Below the pieces are notes generated by a model. It made no database searches. It was not told the origin of the DNA and worked only from the letters and a program-made list of their open reading frames with translations. From NCBI GenBank assembly GCA_035610365.1, contig CM069432.1, positions 6,820,001 through 6,884,000 of the forward strand: a stretch of 64,000 nt of DNA, read 5' to 3'. Of this stretch, positions 20,888 through 31,299 are shown piece by piece. The translations under genes were made by a program, and so were the position numbers. Position 1 is the stretch's first letter. Each line of letters starts with the position of its first letter. The DNA comes from Aquatica leii (lineage: Eukaryota; Arthropoda; Insecta; Coleoptera; Lampyridae).

Positions 20888-21655
20888 TTATCCTTTCTCC
20901 CCCCTTAACTTTTTCCTCCTGCTCCATACTTCCTCCATCCATTCCGCTCCTTTTCCGTTTTCATCTAAGATTTCCACTATTTTCATCACCTCTTCTCTTA
21001 GTTCCCTGCATTTCTTTCTCATGTGGTTAAGGTCTTCCGTTTCTTCTCCACATAGCCTGCATAACTTTTCTGGTTCTTCTTTCCAATATTTGTTTCCTAA
21101 CTCCTCGTTGCCACATCTGAACCTTGCTACCATTTTTTTCCTTTTGTTGCTTTTAATCTCTCTATCTTTTAAATATTCCGGCACTCCTTCACCCTTGATA
21201 TCTTTATAATTCCTATTATATATGCCCTCTTTTATCTTTGTCCATCTTTCTTGTTTTTCGATGTCCCTATCTCTCTTTATTATTTCTTCCCTTATCCCTA
21301 CTCCCTCTTCTCTTAATCTCTCCACTTCTTCACTCGCGTACCCGTTACTTTTGTAATACTCTTCTCTGCCCTCGTGCCAGTACTTCACTTTCCCTCCCTT
21401 TATCTCTTTCCAACATTCTTGCAGTATTTTGCAATCTGTTCTTTCCCTCATTTCTTCCTCGTATTTTATTCTAAATCCCGCTTGTCCATCTGGTACCAAA
21501 CTTCTTTCCTCTATTTCCTTCTGTAGTCTTTCTTGCAGTATTGTCGCGTACAATTTGTATGCCGTGCTCAATAATGTTACCCCTCTATAATTCTCGACTT
21601 TATTTTTTTCTCCTTTTTTATGTATTGGGCATATTATTCTCTCTCTCCATCTCAC
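20888..21655 (-). pseudogene. Purine-rich LINE ORF2 C-terminal half, deleted RT plus CCHC finger
   Basis: The 255-codon frame begins with RT text: RERIICPIHKKGEKNKVENY, RGVTLLSTAYKLYATIL and VPDGQAGFR, conserved palm motifs. Immediately after, it jumps to a charged C-terminal region, so the catalytic box and thumb have been removed by an in-frame deletion. It ends with CRLCGEETEDLNHMRKKC, a C-x2-C-x8-H-x4-C finger common at LINE ORF2 C-termini. The frame stays open across the deletion junction. Confidence 0.78.
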
Positions 21656-22127
21656 TGGAAATCCTTCCCCTTTCTATATTTTGTTTAGTATTTCCGTCAT
21701 CCTTTTTGCTACATTTTCTCCCCCGTATATCCACTCTTCTCCCTGTCTCCCATCTTCTCCTGTCGCCTTTCCTTTTTTTATATTCTTTATCGCCTCTATT
21801 ACTTCTTCTTCCTTATTCTATCCTTATCTCCTTCTTCTTGTCTTACTACCGCGTCTTTTCTTTTTTCTTTTTCCTGCTTTTGTTCTTCCCCTCCCAACAG
21901 GTTCCGAAAATATATCTCCCATTCTTTAATTTTTATTCCCTTTGTCGGCCTGTTTTTTTTCCTCTGCTTCTTTAGGTGCTACCATACATCTTCTTCCGTT
22001 TTTGTTCCTTTAATCTGCTCCTCTTGTTTCTTTTTGTTTTCCTTCTTCTTTTTGTCGCATGTTTTTTTGTATATTTTTACTGTTTCTTTGTATTCTTCTT
22101 TTTCTTTCTTCCCTTTTTTCCACTATC

Positions 22128-22800
22128 TTAATGCTCTTCTTGCAATTTACTTTGCTTCCTTGCATTCCTTATCCCACCATTTCTTCCATCCAGTTTTCTC
22201 CCCTTCCATTTTCTAAATCTGACTCTCTCTGTCGCTTTCTCCATCATCTCTCTCTTTTCCTCTACACTTTCTTGTAATTCCTTCCCTATCCATACCGTTT
22301 TCCCTATTCTTTCTTTATATCTTTTTATACTCTCTTCTGTGCACTTTTTTTTAGTTATGTACTTCTCCTCTTCCTTTCTCTCTTCTCTTTCCCTTCCTTC
22401 CATTGTCAATTCCAGTGGTTGATGGTCTGACTCTACCCTTTCTCCCACCTTAAATGTCTTTACCTTTTCTGCGGCCTCTTCATTTGTCATTATAAAATCT
22501 ATTATTGATTCTCCCCTTCCTCCTATGTACGTGAATTTCCCCTTTCCATCTTCTTCTCTGTTCCCGTTCATTATTTCCCACCCTTTTTCGTTGCACAATT
22601 CCAGCAATTCTTCTCCCTCTTTATTTATCACTTTGTCCTTTGTTTGTCTCTTTCCCGTCCCTTTTCTTTCTTGTATTCCCCCCTCTTCCCCTATTCTTGC
22701 GTTGAAGTCCCCTCCTACTATTATCAATCCCTCTTCCCTCTCTTCTATCATCTCTTCTATGTTTTCCTTGTCTCTTTCATTCTACTGCTAGAAACCGTCA
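22128..22800 (-). pseudogene. Purine-rich LINE endonuclease domain
   Basis: The frame opens in the middle of the endonuclease with LIIVGGDFNARIGEEGG (catalytic Asp and Asn), then GKFTYIGGRGESIIDFIMT and VESDHQPLELT (catalytic SDH). The N-terminal catalytic Asn/Glu part lies upstream in other frames (22800-23060). The tail carries the K/E-rich linker to the RT, broken at 22128. The enzyme nicks chromosomal DNA to prime reverse transcription. Confidence 0.8.
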
Positions 22801-23252
22801 CTACTTTTATTTTTGTTTTCCCCACTGTATGTTCCTTTCTACAACTCCTCGCCTCTGTTGCACTTTCTCTTTCTTTTCCTGGCTCAACCATTTTTTCTTA
22901 TTCCCGTTATTATACCCCCTTTGCTCTCCCTTTTTCTTTTCTCTTTCTGCATGTTGCACCACCCACTCAAATTCCTCCGGCAACTCTTTTTCCCACCACT
23001 CCAATTCTTTTCTTCCATCCATGTTTCCTGTAATCCCACTACATCCTGTTCCTTGATGTACTTCCAGAAATCATGTTCCTTGTTTTATTCCTGCTACGTT
23101 CCAAAACAATACTCTCAGCTCACTCACCTCCCCTGTGCTTCTTCTTTACTTTCTTTTTCTTCCTTCTTTTTCTTTTCCATTTCCATCTCTCATTATTCCT
23201 TTTCTTTGCCATTTCGTCAACTTTCTCTCCTTTACCACCCCCCCTTTGCCTT

Positions 23253-23880
23253 TTAGTTTTTTGCTTTTTGGTTCCCCAATTTCTCTCCCCTTTCTTTGCT
23301 CAGTCCCCTATCCTTGTCGTTCCATATGTATCTGTCTCTGTCTATCTCCATTTTTGTGTACCCTACCCATACTCTTTTTCCTTCCGCTCTTTTTCCACCG
23401 CTATGTTCATTATTTCTCTTTGCACTCTTCTTTCCTCCCATGTCAAATCGTGACTTATATATATTCTTGTATTCTTTAATTTCTTCTTCTCCGCCATTAC
23501 CTTCTGTTTTTCTTCCCATCCTCCGATTTCCGCCACCACCATACCATTTTTCTTCTCTTTGTTTATTACTGTCACTTTTTTCACCTCTACTTTTACATTT
23601 AATTTTTCTTCCAGCATCACTGCTAAATCTTTTTGTGGTTTTTCACTTCTCCACCCCTTTATCACAATATTATTCTTTCTTTTCCATCTTTCCTCGTCTT
23701 CCGCTTTTTCTCCAGTTTTTCTATTCTCTCCACCAGTTTCTCTTTTTCTTTCTCCCACTTCTTTTCTCTTTCTCCCATTTCTTTTTTTTTCATTTCTTTG
23801 ATTTCTAGTCTTATTCCTTGCATTTTTTCTTCCATCTGTTTCATCATTTCTCTCATTAATTCTTTTAACTCCTCCATTTC
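23253..23880 (-). pseudogene. Purine-rich LINE ORF1, coiled coil plus RNA-binding-like region
   Basis: The N-terminal frame (23877-23662) is a heptad-like coiled coil: MEELKELMREMMKQMEEKMQ and further K/E repeats. The next frame (23758-23363) contains RKNNIVIKGW and a VIKKVTVINKEKK-type stretch, then IGGWEEKQKVMAEKKKL; this resembles the RRM-like middle of LINE ORF1 proteins. A third frame (23519-23253) gives RVWVGYTKMEIDRD. ORF1 proteins trimerise through the coil and bind element RNA. The frames overlap by shifts, so the gene is broken. Confidence 0.7.
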
Positions 23881-24059
23881 TTTCCTTCCTCCTTCTGTTC
23901 TTGAGGTTTTTCCTTCGCTCTCCTCCGATATCTTTTTAATGTCTGGTGATCTTATTGTTTTCTTTCCTCTTTCAAATATTTGTTGCCTTTCTTTTTCCTC
24001 TTCCTCTCTCTCTCTCTTTTATTCATCCCTTTCCCCTTTTTTTTATTACTTATTTATTT

Positions 24060-24480
24060 ATTTTTTTTTTAATTTAGTTATTTATTTTTTTTTTTTTTCT
24101 TTATGAATTTTTTTAAATTTATTGTTATTATGATTCTTTCTAATTGTATTTAAATAAAGCCCGCCACAAATATTAGAAAAAGTATATAAATAAAAGTTTG
24201 TACTTCACTGTTATCAGAAGCGCGCGCTTGACCTTTAAGCTAGTCCACGATATCCGCTCGCATTCGCACACGTTATCTGAGCCACCTATATCTTCTTATC
24301 CATAATTTTAATGTACTTATTTACTACTCACATTAAAACTGTACTTCTAATCATTTCTTCAACTTCACAATCCTCAACACGCACACGTCAATTAATTGCT
24401 GTAAATCACTTTAAATTACACAAAACTCCGCACTACTATTAAACACGTCCTCACTCAACCACCTTCAAAACACGACCCAA
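24060..24480 (-). other. Probable 5' UTR of the purine-rich LINE
   Basis: Non-coding stretch upstream of ORF1 on the minus strand. 24200-24310 is GC-richer than its surroundings (GCGCGCGC, CGCTCGCATTCGC), as LINE promoters often are. The end at about 24480 is inferred from the change to AT-rich sequence. Confidence 0.4.
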
Positions 24481-24539
24481 ATTTGCTTGTATTTTGCGAT
24501 TACTAAAAATAATAATAGTTTTATTTTCACATTAGTTAA

Positions 24540-25290
24540 ATTTTAATGAAATTAAGTAATTGTCAAATTAATTTCAGAAACAATTGAATTTTGTCATTAC
24601 AGGTTTTAGTTTTATCAACATATGTTATTAAATTTTATTAAAAATCAGTACTTAAATAACAGTTTTTAACAAATTTATACTATAAAAGTTAGCACAAAAA
24701 ATTTTGTGTATCACACTTTCTGAAAGTATTTTGCGAGTCTCGCAAAATAGCACTTTCTGGACTGTGATACATATAACAAATGTATTACTAGATCTAAAAA
24801 TGTATTTTGCGAATATTCGTAAATATTTGACAACTACATAACTTTATTACAAATTATATTAAAATAAAATAATTCTGTTTTTAAACAATTGTAACATATA
24901 AGCAAACTTGTTATTATTTTATTAATATTATAATGGTTTAGTTAGTAATAAGTAATAAATGACGTAAAAAAATATTATTAGTATTAGTGCAAACTTCTAG
25001 TTATAAAATTGTACTGCATTTTACCGTCTTTATCCAGAATTAGTTATTTGTATCACTAGTCCAGAAAATGATATCTTGCGCTTATTGTAAGTCGAAGTGA
25101 AACAGAGGTGTAAAAAATACGAATACTTGCAAAATACTTACGGGACGTGTAATACACAATTTTTTTTGTGCTAGCTTTTATATAAATTGATTAAAAACAT
25201 AATATAACAACATATCTCGATAAAACCTATAATGTCAAAATTCAATTGTTGTTAAAATATTTTTGACAATTAAATAAAGTTACGTATCAA
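24540..25290. mobile_element. Foldback / MITE-like element with long inverted arms
   Basis: 24550-24780 and 25065-25285 are imperfect inverted repeats: matching pairs include CAATTGAATTTTG.CATTA.AGGTTTTA near both outer ends, AGCACAAAAAAxxTTGTGTAT, AAGTATTTTGC and TTTCTGGACT near the middle. The loop (24781-25064) is AT-rich and non-coding. No protein is encoded, so it would rely on an outside transposase. Precise ends and target duplication could not be set. Confidence 0.65.
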
Positions 25291-25339
25291 TTCAAGAACG
25301 ACACTAATTGCAACTTTGCCATAGAATAAACAACGATAG

Positions 25340-25590
25340 TTTTTAGAAAAGAACAGAAAGCTTAAATAGAAAAAGTACAAAAATTCAAATACTTAGGTGG
25401 CTGGCTGACAGAAAATGGAGACTCAGAAACAAAAATTAAATAAGAATAGAAACAGCAAGATCTGCATTTCAAAAAGTAAAGAAATTACTTAGCAACCGCA
25501 GTCTTCACCTTCCAATATACCTATACCAATACATATTTGTGCAGTGCTATATATATTCAGAACAGTTGTATGGTGCTATAGTCTCGACCC
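25340..25590 (+). pseudogene. LINE RT C-terminal fragment
   Basis: The plus strand reads VQKFKYLGGWLTENGDSETK, then a stop, RIETARSAFQKVKKLL and YLYQYIFVQCYIYSEQLYGA. The KYLG.WLTE..D and (V/I)YSEQLYGAE-type motifs are the thumb region of LINE reverse transcriptases. It is short, has one stop and lies opposite in strand to the RTE element that begins 90 bp later. Confidence 0.7.
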
Positions 25591-25838
25591 TCAAGGTTAA
25601 CCCTTCGTTTCATGTTGTAGCAGAATTGCTACAAATATTTTACCTCCCATAAGTTTCGACATTAAGCAACTATTCACTATCTACCCCTAGTTGTCCACTG
25701 CTGGACATAAGCCTCCATCATAGCTCGCCATCTCTGTCGTTCCTGCCCTGCCTAAATCCAATTGTTTGTGACTCGCTTTATATTGTCAGTCCAGCGTGTA
25801 GGTGGTCGTCCCTTGCTGCGCTTATCAACGCGTGGTCT

Positions 25839-26376
25839 TCACTCCAGTAGCCTTCTCGTCCATGTGTCTTCACTCATCCTGGCTACGTGTCCGGCCCAAT
25901 TCCACTTCAGTGTAGTTACTAGCTGAATGACGTCTGCTACCCCGGTTCGCCGTCGAAGATCTTTGTTGGTTACGTGGTCTTTCAGCCTTATTCCAAGCAT
26001 TGCGTTCTCAATTCTGCATTGTGCGATCTTAAGTTTCCTCGCCGATGTTAGCGTTAGTGTTAAAATCTCTGCTGCGTATGTAAACACCGGCAAGACGCAT
26101 TGATTAAATACTTTCCATTTTTGACAGATGGGAAGATTGCTCTTAATGATATCTTTAAGCTTACCGTGGGCCGCCCACCCAAGGCAATTCGCACGTCTGA
26201 TTATCTCTCGAAATTTTGATTTCATGTCCCAGATAGATGTACTTATTGACTAATTCAATTTCGGTGTTTTCCACGTCCAGGCACTCGCTCATAACGAGAT
26301 TTGTCATGATCTTAGTTTTAACGAAGTTCATTTTCAGACCAACGTCGGAGCACACGTCTCTAAGTTTGTAGAGCAT
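25839..26376 (-). pseudogene. RTE LINE ORF2 thumb and C-terminal region
   Basis: 26376-26161 gives DVCSDVGLKMNFVKTKIMTN and ELVNKYIYLGHEIKISRDNQ, the thumb motif KYIYLG; 26225-25839 continues with EIIRRANCLGWAAHGKLKDI and VFTYAAEILTLT and ends GHVARMSEDTWTRRLLEW. The two frames overlap by a shift at about 26200. The C-terminal GHVARM segment is characteristic of RTE-related LINEs. Confidence 0.82.
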
Positions 26377-26640
26377 TTGTTTTGTCTCACTCAGGTCATC
26401 GGTTTTTCAGAACAATGTCGTTCGCAAAGCGAAGATGGTTGAGTTTTTGACCATCTATGGTTATTCCTCTTGCATCCCAGTTCAGTCTCTTGAAGGCGTA
26501 TTCCAGGACGGTTATAAATAATTTTAGAAACATTGTGTCTCCCTGTCACCCCTTTTTCGATGCTGACACTGCTGCTAGCTTCGTGCATTTTGACTAGCAT
26601 ATGGGCGTTTTTATATATATTACGAATCAGCTCAGAATAT

Positions 26641-27354
26641 TTATGGTCCACACGGCGTTCTCGTAGGGCATCTCAGTTTAATCATGTCAAACGCTTTATA
26701 GAAGTCTATGAACGATATTACTAGTGGCCTTTTGTATTCTATGGTTTTTTCTATAAGGGTTTTAACGCTCTGCAGGTGGTCATTTGTTCCAAAGCCTGAT
26801 CGAAATCCCGCCTGTTCTCTTGGTTGGTAGAAGTCGAGTTTGTTTTCCAGTCTCGATGTTATAACTCTGGTAAACAACTTGTACAAGTGGCTGAGAAAAG
26901 TTATAGGGCGATAGTTTTCTAGATTCGTTTTGTCTCCTTTCTTGTGCAATAGTATGGTGGTTGCGCTGTGCCATTTGTCGGGGATGGAGTTCTCTCCCAA
27001 GCATAGGTTGAAGAAAATTCGCAACTTCTCCATCAATAGAAGGCCCCCGGCTTTTATGAATTCCGATATCACCCCATCCTCTCCCGGTGCTTTATTGCTT
27101 TTCATCTTGGCTAAGCACCCTCTGATTTCTTCAATGGTGATATCTGGCAGTTCTTCCGATTCTTGGTTTATAACTCTTTGTTCTTGTATATTCGCGTTTA
27201 CATCTTCTTTGTAACGGCTTCTGTACAGTTCGTGATAATATTCTTCTACTATTTTTAGGATTCCTTCCCGATTTAAGGTGATATTGCTTTCTTTATTTTT
27301 CAGTTTGTTTATCTCCAACTTACTTTCGGTGAGACTGTTTTGCAACATTTTCAT
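26641..27354 (-). pseudogene. RTE LINE reverse transcriptase, N-terminal and palm
   Basis: A 237-codon open frame includes the RT finger and palm up to FIDFYKAFDMIK, where the first catalytic Asp (FID) is intact. The YADD-type box would lie downstream at about 26400-26450, where frame changes fall. Upstream the frame continues to about 27520 with a stop. It copies element RNA at the nicked target. Confidence 0.85.
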
Positions 27355-27680
27355 GCTACCGTTTCTCTCTACAGTTTCTTGAATTTTAATACTGCGATAG
27401 TGTTTAATGTTTTGTCTAATTGCCTTGGAGACTTGTTTGTTTTTTGGTCTCAGTTCTAAGCTAGTGATGGTACTGTCTTTTCTTATTTGGTCTCGCTCGA
27501 GTATCAGCTCGACAAACTATACAGCATACATAATTTGATATTTATTCGATAGGTGCCATTGTGTGCTCAATTTTGACAGGTGGATAACCTTCAAAGCGTG
27601 GTTTACAAATATACAGCATTTTACTGGAATTATCCATTTACATTTTCAATAAATAATACAGTAGTTTTACACTTTATACA

Positions 27681-27815
27681 GTGTGTATTTTAATAATTGT
27701 CCGGTGTTTCAATTTGCCGCTTGTTTATTCGTCAACGAACCAACATTGTTTGATTATAGTTACTAGAATGACGACGCGGCAAATTCAAACACTGGACAAT
27801 CATTAAAATACGCAC
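27681..27815. repeat. Perfect-looking hairpin, 40-bp arms
   Basis: 27681-27720 and 27776-27815 are inverted copies with only a few mismatches (outer GTGTATTTTAAT, inner TTTGCCGC), separated by about 55 bases. It could be a small foldback element or the end of the piggyBac relic starting at 27898. Confidence 0.7.
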
Positions 27816-27897
27816 CGTAGTTAGCTGTTAAAACGACGTGTTGCATATTTGCAACATTATGAATATTGGTAGTAATGTAAATCGTTGTGTTTTTAAA

Positions 27898-28430
27898 TGT
27901 GGAATGACAGAAAGCTTTTGTCGGAAGCAGAACTGCAGCAAATTATTGATAATTTAGATGCAAGCGAAGATGAATATAAAGACTTTTTCGATATTGATAC
28001 TATTTCTGACCAGAAGCCGGCGGATGATGAACAAAACCCAGCGAGTGAAAATGCTGCTACTTTGGAAAATGTTGAAATAGGCAATGATGATCAATCTAAC
28101 GTTGAAGTAATATAGAAAATATACAATATTCAACATCTACAAAGAAATTTCCAAACCGGATTATTTGGAGAAAGCGACATTTGGTACTAGACAATGATGC
28201 AGTATTATTTCGATGCAAATCCAATCTTTCAGAGGAATTGCTGGACACCATGTGCATGTTTTAAATATTTCTTCACTGATGAATTTTTGGAAATACAGTA
28301 GGACAAAGTGATCTCTATAGTGTGCAAAAACATCCAAATAAACCCCTAAATATTTCTGTACAAGACGTTTCAAAATTTTTATGTCTGTATCTATATTACC
28401 ACAAACACGCTGCTATTGGAGACATGATAG
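27898..28430 (+). pseudogene. piggyBac transposase N-terminal relic
   Basis: The first 72 codons (27897-28115) give LLSEAELQQIIDNLDASEDE and a long acidic region, typical of piggyBac N-termini. After a stop and frameshifts, WRKRHLVLDNDAVLFRCKS and LSEELLDTM, then FFTDEFLEIQ, LYSVQKHPNKPLNISVQDVS and LYLYYHKHAAIGDMI match the start of the piggyBac core. It ends abruptly at about 28430, before any catalytic Asp, at the junction with family X copy A. The protein would cut and paste at TTAA sites; this copy is dead. Confidence 0.65.
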
Positions 28431-29775
28431 AGTAAAAATATCTTCTTACAGGACCAGACAAGCAACCCTGAAAAGTCTTTTCTTAGAAGATAAAGGTTTA
28501 GTGTTCTGCCCTAATGCAAATTTATTGATGACAGAGCTACAGATGCCATGTGACCTAGACAAATGGAGACTGTTTATAGACTCATCAAAAACAAGCTTAA
28601 AAGTTGTCCTGTTGGCAAATGGGAATGACTTCCTATCAGTTCCAGTTGCATACTCTGTTGATATGAAGGAAACGTACGAAAACATCTTCAGAATCCTTGA
28701 TAAAATTAGTTATCATGATTATAAGTGGAAACTTTGCGCTGACTTAAAAGTTGTTGCTCTACTCACGGGCCTGCAATCAAGATTCACAAAATATTGCTGC
28801 TTCCTTTGTGAATGGGATAGCCGAGCCCGAGATAAACATTACATCGTACGGGACTGGCCTCTGCGAGAAAATCTTATTCCTGGTCAGAAAAATGTCGCCC
28901 ACAATCCTTTAGTTCCGAAGGAAAATATTTACTTACCACTTTTACACATCAAATTTGGATTGATCAAGCAGTTTGTGAAAGCAGTGGACAAGACAAGTGG
29001 CGCATTTCAATTTTTGAAAACGAAATTTCCTCGTCTTAGCGAAGCCAAAATCAAAGAAGGCGTTTTTGTTGGTCCCCAGATTAGAGAACTCTTCCAAGAT
29101 TCGACGTTTATTGAACACCTAAATCGAAAAGAAAAACGAGCTTGGCTTGCATTTCAAAACGTTTGTAAGAGCTTCCTGGGTAACCACAAAAGTGAAGATT
29201 ATGTCTCTCACGTCGAGGAACTGCTTTTAGCGTACAAGGATATAGGATGTAATATGTCTCTTAAAGTTCACTTCCTTCACTCGCATCTGGACTTTTTTCC
29301 TGAAAATTTAGGAGCAGTCTTGGATGAACACGGGGAACGCTTCCATCAAGACACCGGTAAGCTGGAGAAGAGATTTTCAGGGAAGTGGAATGCAAACTTG
29401 TTAGCGGAGTACTGCTAGTTTTTGAAACGAGAGAGCTGTACCTCAGGGTATAAAAGGAAAGCAAGCACCAAGTAACGATGAATATCTTTTTATTTATTAC
29501 TATTTATAGCTAAAATAGTTCTTTTTCCCATTTAAATTAAATTCATGTCCATATATTTATTATTATAATAATTATTATAATTATTATTATCGTTCGATAA
29601 ATAAATTATAATTAATTTATCGAAAAGTGGTAAAATTAGAGATTTGGGGCTCCCTCGAAAATGGTGGGTGATGGAAGAAAACGGAAGACAGATTTGGATT
29701 CAGTACGTCATTTTACATAAGAATCACCCGGAATAGTGTCAGGGCTAGATACAAAATATTTCTTGCAGACCAGTG
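28431..29775 (+). mobile_element. Family X element copy A, 5'-truncated
   Basis: Copy A has the coding sequence from the middle of the protein onward, plus the 3' tail and right terminal repeat, ending CAGTG at 29771-29775. It is nearly identical to copy B (38343-40922) over the shared part, including the TAAATTATAATTAATTTAT tail. The left end is replaced by the piggyBac fragment. Confidence 0.8.
28441..29475 (+). pseudogene. Family X transposase-like protein, C-terminal two thirds (copy A)
   Basis: The frame runs from the truncation point, SSYRTRQATLKSLFLEDKGL, to a TAA at 29473-29475, with one internal stop (TAG at 29416-29418) at a position that is Trp in copy B. Key segments are WRLFIDSSKTSLKVVLLANG, WKLCADLKVVALLTGLQS, FTKYCCFLCEWDSRA, LLHIKFGLIKQFVKAVDK and the C-terminal HSHLDFFPENL then DEHGERFHQD. 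I know this as a multi-copy uncharacterised ORF in animal genomes but cannot name it. The FIDSS, CADLK and GERFHQ acidic residues could form a DDE-type RNase H-fold active site; this is inference. Copy A lacks the N-terminal Cys module. Confidence 0.75.
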
Positions 29776-31299
29776 TAATTAATTATTTACCAAAGTATTA
29801 GAAAAGACCTATTTCTGCCGCGTGCCAATAAAATTTTTCTACGTACCAGTTGTGGCACGCGTGTCATAAGTTTGCCACCAGTTGTTTGACTACGACTATA
29901 AATAAATTAGGTTATTATTATTTTGTATAAAGTAATTAACCAAATGACCTAATGGAGAATAAGATGTAAACCTGTTAAATATATATTTTTGAAAAAATAC
30001 AATTAAAGGTAATCAATCATATGCTTATATAAAAAATTATTACCAGAACGTTTGTACACATAATTATCTGCATTCTTTCTTGTAGTGTAAATATTTTTGT
30101 GTATTACAACTATAAGTAGTAAAATCTTGTTTTTAGATTACGTAGCATTGCAAAATTACTAATATAAAAAAAAAGTCATAAAAGATGCGCTTTTTCGTTC
30201 TTGCTTTAATTAGTTTTTCTTCTCACTAATAATAAAACCCAAAAACTTAATTACGGCTATTAATGTGCGCTATAAAGTTTGCCAGAAAAAATGTTGCATT
30301 AGTGTGTAAATAGCATAAAAGTTTATATGCGACTACATTAAATTAACCGTGTGAATTTCAACGCCTGGTGCGGTCATTTTTATAGCAATATCTATAGTGG
30401 TGTGAGCACAGGTGCAATCACGACTAAACAAACTAATTATCATGTTTATTACCGTATTCATAATAGAGATTATTAATATTTTCTAATTTTACTGCAAATT
30501 AATTTAATATCTAATTTTTTTTCTATTTACGAGTACTTGACTAATTAATTATGAACGTAAGTTAGAATGCCATGTATTTGTTAAAAACATTTGTTTTTGT
30601 TTGTATTGTATTATAAATCGTAAATTTAAATAAAATTAAATCACACTAAAAATATTAAAAAAGTGCTTACACTAATTTACTTATTGTGTAAAATGAATAT
30701 TTTTATATAAAATTACATCTTATAAATATGTACTAAAAGTCATAACAATACAAAAAAAATTAAAAATAATACATGTAAAATCGCTTTTGTAGTTTGATCT
30801 AAAAACTGTATAAAGGTGACATAGTTTCTGACTTTTTCAGAAAAAATTGTTTTAAATAATACACAAGAAAAATATGTAATTATGTACGGAGGTCAAAAAA
30901 AGTTGTGCGTGAAGAAATTAAATGAACTTTGATTTACTTTAAATTTACTTAATGTTATCAAAAAAAAAAAAATTTTTTTTTGAACGAATGGGTTGTCAGA
31001 GTTAACCAAAATTGGGTAATTGTGACTGCTGTGGCGTTAATTGTAACACAAGTACAAGTTATCATTGAAGTCTCTCTAGCAAAGCTTCCTCATTCTGTGA
31101 CACATTTTACTTATCAAAATGTGACACTCGATAATTTTTTCATACTTGTAACAACAAAACTTATTTTAAAAAAGAAATAAAGATAATTTTACTTTGTTCA
31201 GTTATGCAACAAAAAATCCATCAAAAATTAATGGACCTCTTCGATAAGATTCAGGTACAGGTATTATCCTGAAGATATTCTTAAATGGCACTATGTTAG
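29776..31299. other. AT-rich gap without recognisable gene
   Basis: No coding frame with family resemblance. The 66-codon frame at 30980-31180 (+) follows a poly(A)/poly(T) run and has no recognisable content. Confidence 0.5.

Larger units (their letters stand above)
20880..24480 (-). mobile_element. Purine-rich LINE (non-LTR retrotransposon), internally deleted
   Basis: On the minus strand: 5' UTR (24480-24060), ORF1 with coiled coil (23880-23253), ORF2 endonuclease (about 22800-22128), a shortened RT and a C-terminal CCHC region (21655-20888), and a (TA)n tail at 20865-20880. The sense strand is extremely purine-rich, so proteins are rich in Glu, Lys, Arg and Gly. A second fragment of the same family is at 36160-36960 (+). 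Much of the RT palm is deleted. I cannot place the clade firmly. Confidence 0.82.
25676..27520 (-). mobile_element. RTE-type LINE, 5'-truncated
   Basis: From 27520 down to 25676 the minus strand carries the ORF2 linker, RT palm and C-terminal region of an RTE-like LINE. RT: SNKAPGEDGVISEFIKAG, ITFLSHLYKLFTRVITSRLE, EQAGFRSGFGTNDHLQSVKT and ISFIDFYKAFDMI. C-terminus: LKWNWAGHVARMSEDTWTRR followed by a QRWRAMMEAY-type end near 25700. The endonuclease is missing, which is typical 5' truncation. Stops and frameshifts occur at about 26640, 26390 and 26220. Confidence 0.85.

Noticed and set aside
20799..24106. Many plus-strand frames rich in Phe, Ser, Leu and Pro
   Set aside because: They are the antisense of the purine-rich LINE and look like membrane proteins only because the strand is pyrimidine-rich.
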